Assembly: GCF_003640665.1 (NCBI RefSeq) | Contig: NZ_QQXL01000004.1 | Coordinates: 114,858 to 178,857, forward strand | Reading direction: 5' to 3' | Source of the DNA: Galactobacter caseinivorans | Lineage (GTDB): Bacteria > Actinomycetota > Actinomycetes > Actinomycetales > Micrococcaceae | Length of the DNA stretch: 64,000 bases | In this document: positions 50,516 through 58,709 of the stretch, one piece after another | How the letters are laid out: every line of letters starts with the position of its first letter | Position numbering within the stretch: position 1 is the stretch's first letter | Program-made: the position numbers and the translations under genes | The notes under the pieces: model-generated | The model's database searches: none | What the model was told of the DNA's origin: nothing | Seen by the model: the letters and a program-made list of their open reading frames with translations, nothing else

Positions 50516-51042
50516 TGGTCCGTGCGTAGGACGGCAACCAAGGGGGCCAGCTCCGGGTCCAGTTCCAGCGCGTCAAAGGCCTGATGCAGCGCGCGCTCAT
50601 TGGTGGGGCGCGCCTCGTTGAGCAGCTGGGTGCCCTCTGGGGAGACGTCCGTGTAGATGCCGCGCCTGTCCGTGGCGCAGATGTAGCGCGAGAGCAGCCC
50701 GCGCTCCTCCATGCGGCTGACCAGGCGGGTGGTGGCGCTCTGGCTCAGGGCCACCGCATGCGCCACCTCCTTCATCTGTAGGTGTCCGCCCTCGCCGCTG
50801 TGCTGGCGACCCAGCACCTCCAGGAGGGAAAACTCGCGCGTGCTGAGGCCGTGCCCCTCTTGCAGTGCGCGGTCCAGGCTGGCGTCGATGCGGTCGTGGA
50901 GCGTGGCCAGGGCGCACCAGCGCTGAGCCAGGGGGGTGTGTCCGTTCACGACGTAATCCACCGGGCCGTTGGCGGTGTCTCTTGCGGCACTTGTTGCGGT
51001 GCCGGTGGGGTGCTCTCGCTTCGTGTCCTGCTGCGTGCTCAC
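50512..51042 (-). CDS. MarR-family transcriptional regulator
   Basis: 176 residues from GTG 51042, chosen for AGGAG five bases upstream; an ATG at 51078 would add 12. Winged helix: LSTREFSLLEVLGRQ, then LQMKEVAHAVALSQSATTRLV (in part) and RMEERGLLSRYICATDRRGIYTD with the wing D-R-R-G. The Cys in RYICATDRRG could respond to oxidants but is not at the usual OhrR position. It diverges from an MFS gene; the intervening 87 bp has repeated TTGCAATAG/CTGCAACTAC elements that may form the operator. Confidence 0.92.
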   Translation of the reverse strand: MSTQQDTKREHPTGTATSAARDTANGPVDYVVNGHTPLAQRWCALATLHDRIDASLDRALQEGHGLSTREFSLLEVLGRQHSGEGGHLQMKEVAHAVALSQSATTRLVSRMEERGLLSRYICATDRRGIYTDVSPEGTQLLNEARPTNERALHQAFDALELDPELAPLVAVLRTDH

Positions 51043-51129
51043 GTGAACTCCTGAGGTGCTGATGCCGCGGGATGGCATGTCTTGAGTGTAGCGCTTGCAA
51101 TAGTCCGCGTCTGCAACTACTTTAAATGC

Positions 51130-52359
51130 ATGAGCAATCAACCCGCGTCTGCAACTAACTCCCCTCGGTACTCCCTCCTGGCGCTAGCCCTTGGCGCCTT
51201 TGGTATCGGCATGACGGAGTTTGTGCCGATCGGCTTGCTGCCCCAGATCGCGGAGCACTTCTCGGTGAGCATTCCGGCCGCGGGCTGGGTGGTGAGCGTG
51301 TACGCGCTGGGCGTTCTGGTGGGCGTGCCCATCATGACGGTGGTGGGCTCCCGCCTGAATCGGCGCACCATGCTGGCCGGGCTCATGGTCTTGTACGCGG
51401 TGGGAAATCTGGTGACGGCCCTGGCCCCCTCCTTCGGGTTCCTGCTGGGCGGCCGGGTCTTGGCGTCCTTCACGCACGGGGCGTTCTTTGGGATTGGCGC
51501 CATCGTGGCCGCGCAACTCGTGGGCCCGGCCCAGCGTTCGGGGGCCATCGCCATGATGTTCACCGGGCTCACGTTGGCGAACCTGGTGGGAGTGCCCGCG
51601 GGCGCCTGGATTGGGGCGGTGGCCGGATGGCAGGCCACGTTCGCGGTCATGGTGGCGCTCGGACTGCTGGCCGCAGGCGCGTTGTGGGTGCTGATCCCGC
51701 GGCTGGCGCCCCCGGCCGGATTCAGCTTCAAGGGCGAGCTGCGCTCCGCGGCCAGGCCGCAGGTCATCATGGCCATGCTGGTGACGCTGCTGGGCTTTGG
51801 TGGGGTCTTTGCCGCCATCACCTACCTGGCTCCCATGCTTCACGCGGAGGCAGGGGTCTCCGAATCCGGCATGACGCTGATGCTCGCGCTCCTGGGCGTC
51901 GGCATGGTCGTGGGTAACTCGCTGGGCGGCAGGCTGGCGGATCGTCACCAGATCGCCACGGCCGTGGCGGGGCTGCTGGGTCTCATCCTGGCGCTGGGTT
52001 CCCTGGCCTTCACCATGCACTCGTACTGGGCCGCCGCCGTGTCCGTCCTGCTCATCGGCGGCTTTGGCTTCCTGATCGTGCCGCCGCTACAGGCGCGCGT
52101 CTTGGACCAGGCGGCGGCCGCACCCACCCTGGCCTCCGCGCTCAACATCGGCGCGTTCAACATCGGCAACGCCGTGGCGGCCTGGGCCGCCGGGGCCACC
52201 CTCAGCCTTGGCTGGGGTTACGCCTCCGCCGCCTGGGTGGGTGTGGGGCTCTCCGCTCTTGGCCTGGTGGTGTTGCTGGTCTCCGTGGCGTCCAAGCGCG
52301 GTGCGGCCCCGGAACCGGAGCCCGCGGTGGCCGCGGGTCAGGAACTGCGCACGGCCTAG
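51130..52359 (+). CDS. MFS exporter (AraJ/DHA1 type)
   Basis: 409 residues, about 12 hydrophobic segments. The opening FGIGMTEFVPIGLLPQIAEH is the hallmark of the AraJ/YdhP/Cmx-like DHA1 group, and ASFTHGAFFGIGAIVAAQLV and GVPAGAWIGAVAGWQATF are further conserved blocks. Members export sugars, drugs or metabolites. Start ATG 51130 has no good ribosome site upstream, so a leaderless or short-leader mRNA is possible. It is divergent from the MarR gene, its likely repressor. Confidence 0.92.
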   Translation: MSNQPASATNSPRYSLLALALGAFGIGMTEFVPIGLLPQIAEHFSVSIPAAGWVVSVYALGVLVGVPIMTVVGSRLNRRTMLAGLMVLYAVGNLVTALAPSFGFLLGGRVLASFTHGAFFGIGAIVAAQLVGPAQRSGAIAMMFTGLTLANLVGVPAGAWIGAVAGWQATFAVMVALGLLAAGALWVLIPRLAPPAGFSFKGELRSAARPQVIMAMLVTLLGFGGVFAAITYLAPMLHAEAGVSESGMTLMLALLGVGMVVGNSLGGRLADRHQIATAVAGLLGLILALGSLAFTMHSYWAAAVSVLLIGGFGFLIVPPLQARVLDQAAAAPTLASALNIGAFNIGNAVAAWAAGATLSLGWGYASAAWVGVGLSALGLVVLLVSVASKRGAAPEPEPAVAAGQELRTA

Positions 52360-52425
52360 CTGTCGGACGGTGGCTTGGGTAGCGGATGAGGCGAGGGATG
52401 GAGACGCCGGCCGGGGCGGGACACC

Positions 52426-53106
52426 TCAGTCGAGCCGAGAGGCGTCAAGCGCTCGGGCGGAGCGCAGCAGGGCCACGCCGCTCACGAACTGCCACAGCAT
52501 GAAGGTGTACACGGACCCGCGTTCCCAGACGCCGTCCGGCAGCAGTACGTGCAACTGCCACAGCGCCATGCTGACAAAGCCGAGGGCGCCCAGGATCAAG
52601 CCAAGGCGTCGAGCGGATCGAGGCAATGCGGTGCCACGAAACGCCCAAGCCGAGGCGATCGCAGCGAGGTTCCCGCCCACGATGGCACCGAACGCGCCCA
52701 GAAGGTGGATGGTCATGAGCCCGTTCGCGGCGTTCTCAGGCGAGCCGGGCACCAGTCCAACCAACGCGATCCCGACCGAGTGCAACACGCCAAAGACCGT
52801 CAGGAGCACCCGGGGTGCGCCAGGCTCCAGGACGGGGAACAGCCGGGACAGCCCGACCAGGAACAACAGCCCGGCGCCGATGAAGCCGGCGTCCATGACC
52901 TGGGGGAGTTGAGAGGCCAGCTCGCGACCCTCAAAGACCCCAAAGCTCGGCACGCCGAGGTCGCTGATGTAAAACGTCGCGTAGTTGTACCCGCGAAAGG
53001 CCGATGCGGCGATGGCCTCGCACAGCAGGTACCAAGCGGGCGCCACACACCAGACCAGGCCAACCGAGGAGACGGTGGCGGGGCAGGGGCGAACGGAATC
53101 TGTCAT
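52426..53106 (-). CDS. DUF998 family membrane protein
   Basis: 226 residues from ATG 53106, with AAGGA upstream. Six hydrophobic segments, with the usual DUF998 blocks: YNYATFYISDLGVPSFG in the first outer loop (the I-S-D-L-G motif), MDAGFIGAGLLFLVGLSRLF (in part), SVGIALVGLVPGSPENAANG and MTIHLLGAFGAIVGGNLA. The family has no established activity. No neighbour suggests a role. It converges on the AraJ-type MFS gene. Confidence 0.88.
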   Translation of the reverse strand: MTDSVRPCPATVSSVGLVWCVAPAWYLLCEAIAASAFRGYNYATFYISDLGVPSFGVFEGRELASQLPQVMDAGFIGAGLLFLVGLSRLFPVLEPGAPRVLLTVFGVLHSVGIALVGLVPGSPENAANGLMTIHLLGAFGAIVGGNLAAIASAWAFRGTALPRSARRLGLILGALGFVSMALWQLHVLLPDGVWERGSVYTFMLWQFVSGVALLRSARALDASRLD

Positions 53107-53240
53107 GGCAGTCCTTCGTTGGGGGGCCCGAAGGTCGTCTCCGAACAAGCGCAGACGGGGGGTCCGCCTCGCTTCAGTATGCGCCGAGTGGTGCGCCCAT
53201 CTCCACCCCCCAGCGCCAGCACCAGCCCGCCCCGAGCGGG

Positions 53241-54179
53241 CTACGTGCCGGAGAGCCAGGAGATGATTTTCTTCTTGCGGGTGGGCGTATTGATGCGGCC
53301 CGGGCTGCCGGTGAACTCGATTGCTTCACGGTCGTAGTGGAGCTCTGGGTGGGCCGCCTCCACCTGCGCCAGCACACCCGGGATGTCGTTGATGACCTCC
53401 GCCAGGCTGACCGAACCCTTCAGCGAGCGCTGGGAGTTCGGGAAGAAGCGCTCGTACTCACCCAAGGCCAGGCCGAGTTGTGGGATGACCTGGATGCCGC
53501 CGCCCAGGGCGTTGTAGTTCGCGGCTCCCATGCGGAGGGAAAAGCCCGCCCCCATGCCGGGGTAGCTCTCGATCTCGATGACGATGGCCGCATCGAGTCT
53601 GCCCTGGTCCATCACGACGGGCACACGAATGTACATTTCCCAGGTCCCCGCGGGCATGCCCAGGCCCAGTTCCTTGTCCCACTGTTCGGCCTGGGTCTCG
53701 GGTTCCCGCGCCAGGCGTTCACTCACGGCGGCCCGGAGCGCCACCGCCGCCTCTTCCTTGCGGTACTTGCTGCTGAGAAGCTCGATCTGGTCCACCTGCT
53801 GGGGGGTCATGCTGGGGATGAGTGCTAGCACCTTGGCGAGCTGCACGTCAGCTGCGGCGGCCAGTTCCGGGATAGCCGCGCCATTAATGAGAGCGGCCAA
53901 GGCGTAGCCGGTAGTGACGTACTCGCTTCCGAAGTGCTCTTCGGGGTGCGCAATCTCGTCGCTGCGCATCGTCACGAAGGCCTCACCGATGGCCGTCAAC
54001 ACCTCTGGGGTGAGGACCGCGACAATCCGGTCCGCCTCTTTCCGCGTCCCGGGGGCCCGAAAAAAGCCGTCCAGCTTCGCGGCCGCCGCCTCTAGGTCAT
54101 CTGCCAGCGGTTGCGGTGCGTTCTCCGCGGTAGCACGGAGGTGGCCGGCAACACTCTCATGGAAGGGCATGGAGCCCAT
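53241..54179 (-). CDS. Hypothetical protein
   Basis: 312 residues from ATG 54179; ATG 54170 is an alternative. The first 170 residues are Ala/Glu-rich and predicted helical (AVLTPEVLTAIGEAFVTM, DQIELLSSKYRKEEAAV). The remainder is mixed alpha/beta (MYIRVPVVMDQGRLDAAIVI, SYPGMGAGFSLRMG). No signal peptide or membrane segment is evident. The C-terminus is basic (TPTRKKKIISWLSGT). I do not recognise the family. Codon use is typical of the window and the length of open frame supports a real gene. Confidence 0.72.
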   Translation of the reverse strand: MGSMPFHESVAGHLRATAENAPQPLADDLEAAAAKLDGFFRAPGTRKEADRIVAVLTPEVLTAIGEAFVTMRSDEIAHPEEHFGSEYVTTGYALAALINGAAIPELAAAADVQLAKVLALIPSMTPQQVDQIELLSSKYRKEEAAVALRAAVSERLAREPETQAEQWDKELGLGMPAGTWEMYIRVPVVMDQGRLDAAIVIEIESYPGMGAGFSLRMGAANYNALGGGIQVIPQLGLALGEYERFFPNSQRSLKGSVSLAEVINDIPGVLAQVEAAHPELHYDREAIEFTGSPGRINTPTRKKKIISWLSGT

Positions 54180-54317
54180 GCTATCGATGCGGGCTGATGC
54201 AGAGAAGGGTCACGGGGGCGAGTCCACGCTTGCCACGGCCGGGGCTGAGGAGAAGGATCACAGGAGGCGACGGCCAGCGCACCGCTGCGGCCGCGCCGTC
54301 GAGCGAGAGGACACAGC

Positions 54318-54545
54318 ATGAGCCAAGAGAACCAGGGCGAGTACGTGGAGTCAGACGGCATGCAGCGCCTAGAGGAGGACGAGTCCACGGGTAGCTACGT
54401 GGACGAGAACCTCACCGGCGACGGCGAACAGGCCGCGGGAGAACGGCACCAAGGCGAGTTCACCCAGATGCAGGACGCCGACGGCGAGTTTGAGGGAGAA
54501 GAGCTGCGAGAGGCCGGCAGCTACACGGACGCCAACGAGGAGTGA
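54318..54545 (+). CDS. Small very acidic protein
   Basis: 75 residues, about one-third Asp/Glu, almost no hydrophobic residues, so likely disordered. Three related units are visible: GEYVESDG near residue 7, GSYVDENLTGDGE near 25 and GSYTDANEE at the end, plus GEFTQM and GEFEGEELREAG between them. ATG 54318 follows a GAGAGGA site. Small acidic disordered proteins can be chaperone-like, nucleic-acid mimics or stress proteins; nothing here decides. Divergent from the hypothetical gene at 54179. Confidence 0.7.
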   Translation: MSQENQGEYVESDGMQRLEEDESTGSYVDENLTGDGEQAAGERHQGEFTQMQDADGEFEGEELREAGSYTDANEE

Positions 54546-54570
54546 TGCACCGCAGGGCAGCTGGCCCGAG

Positions 54571-55149
54571 CTACTGAGCCCGGTGAGTCCGCTCAGCCCC
54601 GCGCGTCATGGCGAGCAATCGCTCGCGCAGCGCGTCCAGGCGCTCTGGGGAGTACTCCTCTCCCCAGAGCGGCGCCACCGACGCTCCGTCCGCTGCTGCG
54701 ACCACCACATCCGTCAGGAGTGGGTCAAAGCCGTCCTCGCCTAGAGCCTCGTTCCACCACTGTGCTTCCTGGCCGCAGATCTCGCGCACGGAATCCACAG
54801 TGATGAGCCGGGCCATGAGCCCGTGGCGCTCGATGCTGGAAGCGGTATCAACGGCGGGGGAGAGGGCGGAGCGCACGTAGGCGCGCAGGAGCCGCCCTGG
54901 TTCCTGATCCGCCGGGTCAAGGTGCGCGTCCACCTCGGCGCGGAACGCCAGCGAGTGGTCTATCGCGAGGGCCTTGAGTAGCTCCTCCTTGCTGGCGAAG
55001 TGGTACTTCAGGCCACCCTTGGACACCCCGGCCGCGCGTGCAATGTCCTCCAAGGAGGCACCCAAGCCGCGCTCGCCGATCAGTCTCTCCGCGGCGTCGA
55101 GCAAGAGACGCCGCGTCTGTTCGGCGTCGCGCCCACTGATCCGTCCCAT
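54571..55149 (-). CDS. TetR/AcrR-family repressor of an efflux pump
   Basis: 192 residues from ATG 55149. Helix-turn-helix: TRRLLLDAAERLIGERG, then SLEDIARAAGVSKGGLKYHF and ASKEELLKAL. The C-terminal domain resembles TetR_C-type regulators of QacA/SmvA-like pumps. It diverges from the 14-helix MFS gene, and a 24-bp palindrome of the TACCGCCCGGGCGGTA kind, typical for such pairs, lies over the pump promoter. Confidence 0.92.
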   Translation of the reverse strand: MGRISGRDAEQTRRLLLDAAERLIGERGLGASLEDIARAAGVSKGGLKYHFASKEELLKALAIDHSLAFRAEVDAHLDPADQEPGRLLRAYVRSALSPAVDTASSIERHGLMARLITVDSVREICGQEAQWWNEALGEDGFDPLLTDVVVAAADGASVAPLWGEEYSPERLDALRERLLAMTRGAERTHRAQ

Positions 55150-55215
55150 GTTTCCCCTTGCTGGCTTCGAGATTCGTCTCGCAGTCACCGTAGTGTGTCG
55201 AGTTCCTCGTTGTGA

Positions 55216-55239
55216 ACTATACCGCCCGGGCGGTACAGT
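55216..55239. promoter_or_regulatory. TetR operator at the DHA2 pump promoter
   Basis: ACTATACCGCCC and GGGCGGTACAGT form a 24-bp palindrome with one mismatch, ending eight bases before the GTG start at 55247. It would overlap the -10 region and leader of the pump gene. Confidence 0.85.
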
Positions 55240-55246
55240 TTGCGAG

Positions 55247-56785
55247 GTGAATCAGCCGCAGCCTCCCGTCCCCGCCCCCTCGGCCGCGCCCCTCTCGGCA
55301 AAACGCCGCTGGGCCGCGCTTTCCGTCCTGGTCCTGGCGATTCTGCTCTTGGCGATCGACGGCACCGTGCTGTACCTCGCCGTGCCCGCGCTCACCGAGG
55401 CGCTGAACCCTAGCGCCACGCAGATCTTGTGGATTGGCGACATCTACTCGCTGGCGCTGGCCGGTCTGCTGGTGGTGATGGGCACCCTCGCGGACCGGAT
55501 TGGACGCAAACGTCTGCTCCTGATTGGCTCCGGCCTGTTCGGGGCCGCGTCCCTGGTGGCCGCCTTTGCCACCAGCGCGGAGATGCTGATGGCCGCGCGG
55601 CTGCTGCTCGGCGTCGCCGGCGCCACCCTGATGCCGTCCACGCTCTCCCTGATTCGCAACATCTTCCCCGACCCCCGTGAGCGCACCCGCGCCATCGCCA
55701 TCTGGTCCGCCGCGGCCGGCGGCGGCGCGGCACTTGGCCCGCTGGTGGGCGGCGTGCTGCTGCAGCACTTCTGGTGGGGCTCCGTGTTCCTGATCAACGT
55801 GCCCGTGGTCATCATCCTGATCGTGGCGGGCCTCTTCCTGCTGCCGGAGTCAAAGGACCCCCATCCGGGACGCTTTGACCTGCCCTCCGCCGTGCTGGCG
55901 CTGGCCTCGATTGTGCCGCTCGTGTATGCCGTGAAGCACACCGTGCAATCCGGCGTGGACGTGCTCGGGGTGGCCTGCCTGCTGGTGGGCCTGGGCCTTG
56001 GATGGCTCTTTGTCCGCCGCCAGCACCGCCTCGCCGCACCCATGATTGACGTTGACCTCTTCCGTAACCCAGCCTTCTCCGGCGCGGTCATCTCGCAGTT
56101 CATTGCAGTCTTTGCGCTGACTGGATTGCTCTTCTTCTTCTCGCAATATCTGCAACTGGCACGCGGCTTTAGCCCGCTGCAGGCCGGCCTGGCGGAGCTG
56201 CCTGCAACCCTCGCCTCCATCGCCGTGGTGATCCTGGTGGGCTGGTTCCTGGGGCGCCTCGGCGCGGGCCGGACCATCGCCGTCGGGCTGTTGCTCACAG
56301 CGCTGGGACTCATCGCCGTGGCCGTCGCGGAGGGCTCCGAGTCCTACCTCTGGCTGGGCCTGTCCCTGGTGCCGATTGGCCTTGGCGTGGGCCTGGCGCA
56401 GACTGTCACGGTGGACGCCGTAGTCACCGCCGTGCCCCAGTCCAAGGCCGGCGCCGCCTCCGCCATTTCGGAGACGGCGTACGAGTTGGGCGTGGCGCTT
56501 GGCATCGCGATCCTCGGCTCACTCATGACCACCCTGTACCGCTTCAATCTGCCTGCTGACCTGAGCGGGGAGCACGGCGGCGCGGTGCGCGAGTCCCTGG
56601 CCTCCGCCCTGGCGGTCCTTGACCCGGGCTCGCCGGCCAGTTCCGCGGCACAGCACGCCTTCACCTCTGGCATGCAGGTCACGGCGCTCGTGGCCGCGGC
56701 CGTCACGCTCCTCGGCGCGGTCATTGCCTGGCGCACCATTCCTTCTGTGAAGCTGGTGGGCAAGCGCCCGACGGCGGATCACTAG
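55247..56785 (+). CDS. MFS multidrug exporter, DHA2 family (QacA/SmvA-like)
   Basis: 512 residues from GTG 55247, 14 hydrophobic segments. DHA2 hallmarks: AIDGTVLYLAVPALTEAL in helix 1 (motif D1), GTLADRIGRKRLLLIG (motif A), LLLGVAGATLMPSTLSLIR in helix 4-5 and SAAAGGGAALGPLVGGVLL (motif C, the antiporter motif). QacA/SmvA relatives expel quaternary ammonium and other lipophilic cations using the proton gradient. It is under the divergent TetR. Its 3' end overlaps the convergent MFS gene by 65 bp. Confidence 0.95.
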   Translation: MNQPQPPVPAPSAAPLSAKRRWAALSVLVLAILLLAIDGTVLYLAVPALTEALNPSATQILWIGDIYSLALAGLLVVMGTLADRIGRKRLLLIGSGLFGAASLVAAFATSAEMLMAARLLLGVAGATLMPSTLSLIRNIFPDPRERTRAIAIWSAAAGGGAALGPLVGGVLLQHFWWGSVFLINVPVVIILIVAGLFLLPESKDPHPGRFDLPSAVLALASIVPLVYAVKHTVQSGVDVLGVACLLVGLGLGWLFVRRQHRLAAPMIDVDLFRNPAFSGAVISQFIAVFALTGLLFFFSQYLQLARGFSPLQAGLAELPATLASIAVVILVGWFLGRLGAGRTIAVGLLLTALGLIAVAVAEGSESYLWLGLSLVPIGLGVGLAQTVTVDAVVTAVPQSKAGAASAISETAYELGVALGIAILGSLMTTLYRFNLPADLSGEHGGAVRESLASALAVLDPGSPASSAAQHAFTSGMQVTALVAAAVTLLGAVIAWRTIPSVKLVGKRPTADH

Positions 56786-58151
56786 GTCCCGCTGCCAGGC
56801 GGCGGTTGGGTGCGGGGTGGGGGCGCCAGAGCGCTGGAAGCAGCCCGGCCGCCGCGGCAAACACGGCAGCAACCACGAAGGCGGTCAGGAAGCCCGTGTG
56901 AGCCAACGCCAGGGCAATTCCGCCAAAGAGCGCGATGCCCAGGCCGGCGCCCAGCGCAAACGCGACCTCCTGGATGGCCCCGACCTGCCCCGCCTGCTCC
57001 GGCGTCGTGACGTCAAACAAGGCGGTGGCGGCCAGGGTTCCGGACATTCCCATGCCGACGCCCACGAGCATGAGCGGCATGAAGAAGCTTCCAGGGGACG
57101 CACCAATCCAGGCCAGCCCCGCGGCTTGGGCGAGCAGGGCCGCCGCGATGACGGTGCTACTGGAGAGCCTGCGGAGGGCAAGCGGCGCCAGCACCCCACC
57201 GGCCACGATCATGACGGCGTGCGGGAGCAACGTCATTCCTGCCTCCACGGCGGTGTCCCCGCGGCTTTGCTGCAAGTGCAGGCTGACCAGGTAGACCGTG
57301 GCCGAGCTGGTGCCGGCGGCGATCAGGATCTGGAGGTAAGCGATGGAGAACCGACGGTTCTGAAACAGCCTCACGTCAACCAGAGGATCCTCCAACCGCC
57401 GCTGCCGCCGGACGAACAGGACCAAGGTCAGCACGCCGACCAGCCCGGCTACGGCGGAGGCGGCGGGCTGCAGCGAGGCGTGCTGCAGGCCATAGACCAG
57501 GCCCGCGATGGCCACCACCGACAGGGCGATGCTTGCCGCATCCCAGCTCGGCGTGACGGCGGTGCGCGAATTCGGGACCAGCCACGCAGCCAGGAGGGCG
57601 GCGATGCCGGCGACCGGCGCGGCCCCGAACAGGATCCAGCGCCAGCCTGGACCATCCGCCAAGAGCCCTCCGATCAAGGGCCCAAACGCGCTACCCGCAC
57701 CAAATGTGGCGGTCCAGAGGCCGTAGGCCAGCACCCGCTCGCGGGCCCGGAACTGCACGCCGATGGTGGCGACGACGGAGGCGATCACCATGGCCTCGGA
57801 CAGGCCAAGCAACACCCGCACGGCGATGAGTGCCATGCCGCTCGTGGCGAACCCGCCCAGCAGGTTGAAGACGGCAAAGCCGAGCAGGCCTACCACCATG
57901 ATCCGACGCCGGCCCATTTGGTCCCCGGCGCGGGCGGCGATGACCAGGGACACCGCCAGGGCCAGCAGGTACGAGTCGATCACCCAGGCCGCTTCTACGG
58001 GGGAGAGGCGGAGTTCGTTGATCATGGCGGGCAGCGCGGTGGTGGCGCTGCTGATGGCGACGGCGCCAATGAGGACGCCGAGCAGCATGGGGATCATGGC
58101 GAACCATCGGCGGGCATCGGGGGTGGTGAGGGTGGGGTTCTCTACGGACAT
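56721..58151 (-). CDS. MFS exporter, DHA2 family
   Basis: 476 residues from ATG 58151. Motifs: SSATTALPAMINELRLSP in helix 1, WVIDSYLLALAVSLVIAA, GDQMGRRRIMVVGLLG (motif A), LLGLSEAMVIASVVATIG and WTATFGAGSAFGPLIGGLLA (motif C). About 14 hydrophobic segments, then a Pro/Arg-rich cytoplasmic tail (from about residue 448) that lies in the overlap with the convergent pump gene. It diverges from an HxlR gene, which is its likely regulator. Substrate unknown. Confidence 0.93.
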   Translation of the reverse strand: MSVENPTLTTPDARRWFAMIPMLLGVLIGAVAISSATTALPAMINELRLSPVEAAWVIDSYLLALAVSLVIAARAGDQMGRRRIMVVGLLGFAVFNLLGGFATSGMALIAVRVLLGLSEAMVIASVVATIGVQFRARERVLAYGLWTATFGAGSAFGPLIGGLLADGPGWRWILFGAAPVAGIAALLAAWLVPNSRTAVTPSWDAASIALSVVAIAGLVYGLQHASLQPAASAVAGLVGVLTLVLFVRRQRRLEDPLVDVRLFQNRRFSIAYLQILIAAGTSSATVYLVSLHLQQSRGDTAVEAGMTLLPHAVMIVAGGVLAPLALRRLSSSTVIAAALLAQAAGLAWIGASPGSFFMPLMLVGVGMGMSGTLAATALFDVTTPEQAGQVGAIQEVAFALGAGLGIALFGGIALALAHTGFLTAFVVAAVFAAAAGLLPALWRPHPAPNRRLAAGPSDPPSGACPPASQKEWCARQ

Positions 58152-58180
58152 ACCTTCAGCGTGGGCTGTAGGCTCAATGA

Positions 58181-58214
58181 GTACAAGTACGGTCATTATT
58201 GGTTGATAGTGACC
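58181..58214. promoter_or_regulatory. Candidate HxlR operator between MFS and HxlR genes
   Basis: GTACAAGTAC (58181-58190) is a short palindrome, followed by GGTCA (58191-58195) and its inverted partner TGACC (58210-58214) fourteen bases apart. Lying in the 88-bp divergent gap, these could bind the HxlR dimer. Confidence 0.5.
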
Positions 58215-58239
58215 ATATGGATACTAAGGAAGGTCGCTG

Positions 58240-58632
58240 ATGCGCGCTCGAACCGAGCATGTCGCCAAAACTGGAGGCGGGGCGTGTGCGGCGGAGATCT
58301 CCGTCGCCGTGCTGGGCGGTGCCTGGAAGCCCAGCATCCTGACCCTTCTCCATGAGCGCGGAGTGCTGCGCTTCGGTGAGCTGGGCAGGGAGCTTGGCGG
58401 CCCCACGCCTAAGGTGCTCACACGCCAGCTGCGCGAGCTGGAGGAGGACGAATTGGTGATCAGGACTGTGTTCGCGCAGGTGCCGCCCAAGGTTGAATAC
58501 TCCCTCAGCGATGTGGGCCGTGACGCTATGCCGCTCGTCGATGAGCTTGCGCGGTGGGGTGCCGACTATGCGTCCCCGCAGCGGCAGGGGGAACGTTGCG
58601 GCAGAACCCCGTCGAACTCGGAGGAGAAGTAG
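58240..58632 (+). CDS. HxlR-family regulator
   Basis: 130 residues. The HxlR winged helix is complete: ISVAVLGGAWKPSILTLLHE with the near-invariant G-x-W-K-x-x-I-L, then GVLRFGELGRELGGPTPKVLT (in part) and LRELEEDELVIRTVFAQVPPKVEYSLS (as blocks LRELEEDELV and PPKVEYSLS). Cys15 in GGACAAEIS matches the redox or aldehyde-sensing Cys often seen near the start of these proteins. It diverges from the DHA2 exporter gene and is followed by an alpha/beta hydrolase. Confidence 0.93.
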   Translation: MRARTEHVAKTGGGACAAEISVAVLGGAWKPSILTLLHERGVLRFGELGRELGGPTPKVLTRQLRELEEDELVIRTVFAQVPPKVEYSLSDVGRDAMPLVDELARWGADYASPQRQGERCGRTPSNSEEK

Positions 58633-58709
58633 ACTCAATCCGGATATAAAAACCTTTTGGCATGTTCCCCTGAAGCGTTTGACGAACTCCCCGATTGAAA
58701 GTGATCCCC

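Noticed and set aside
54974-55246. Upstream extension of the DHA2 pump frame to 54974
   Set aside because: The extension runs through the divergent TetR gene and the operator; GTG 55247 after the operator is the sensible start.
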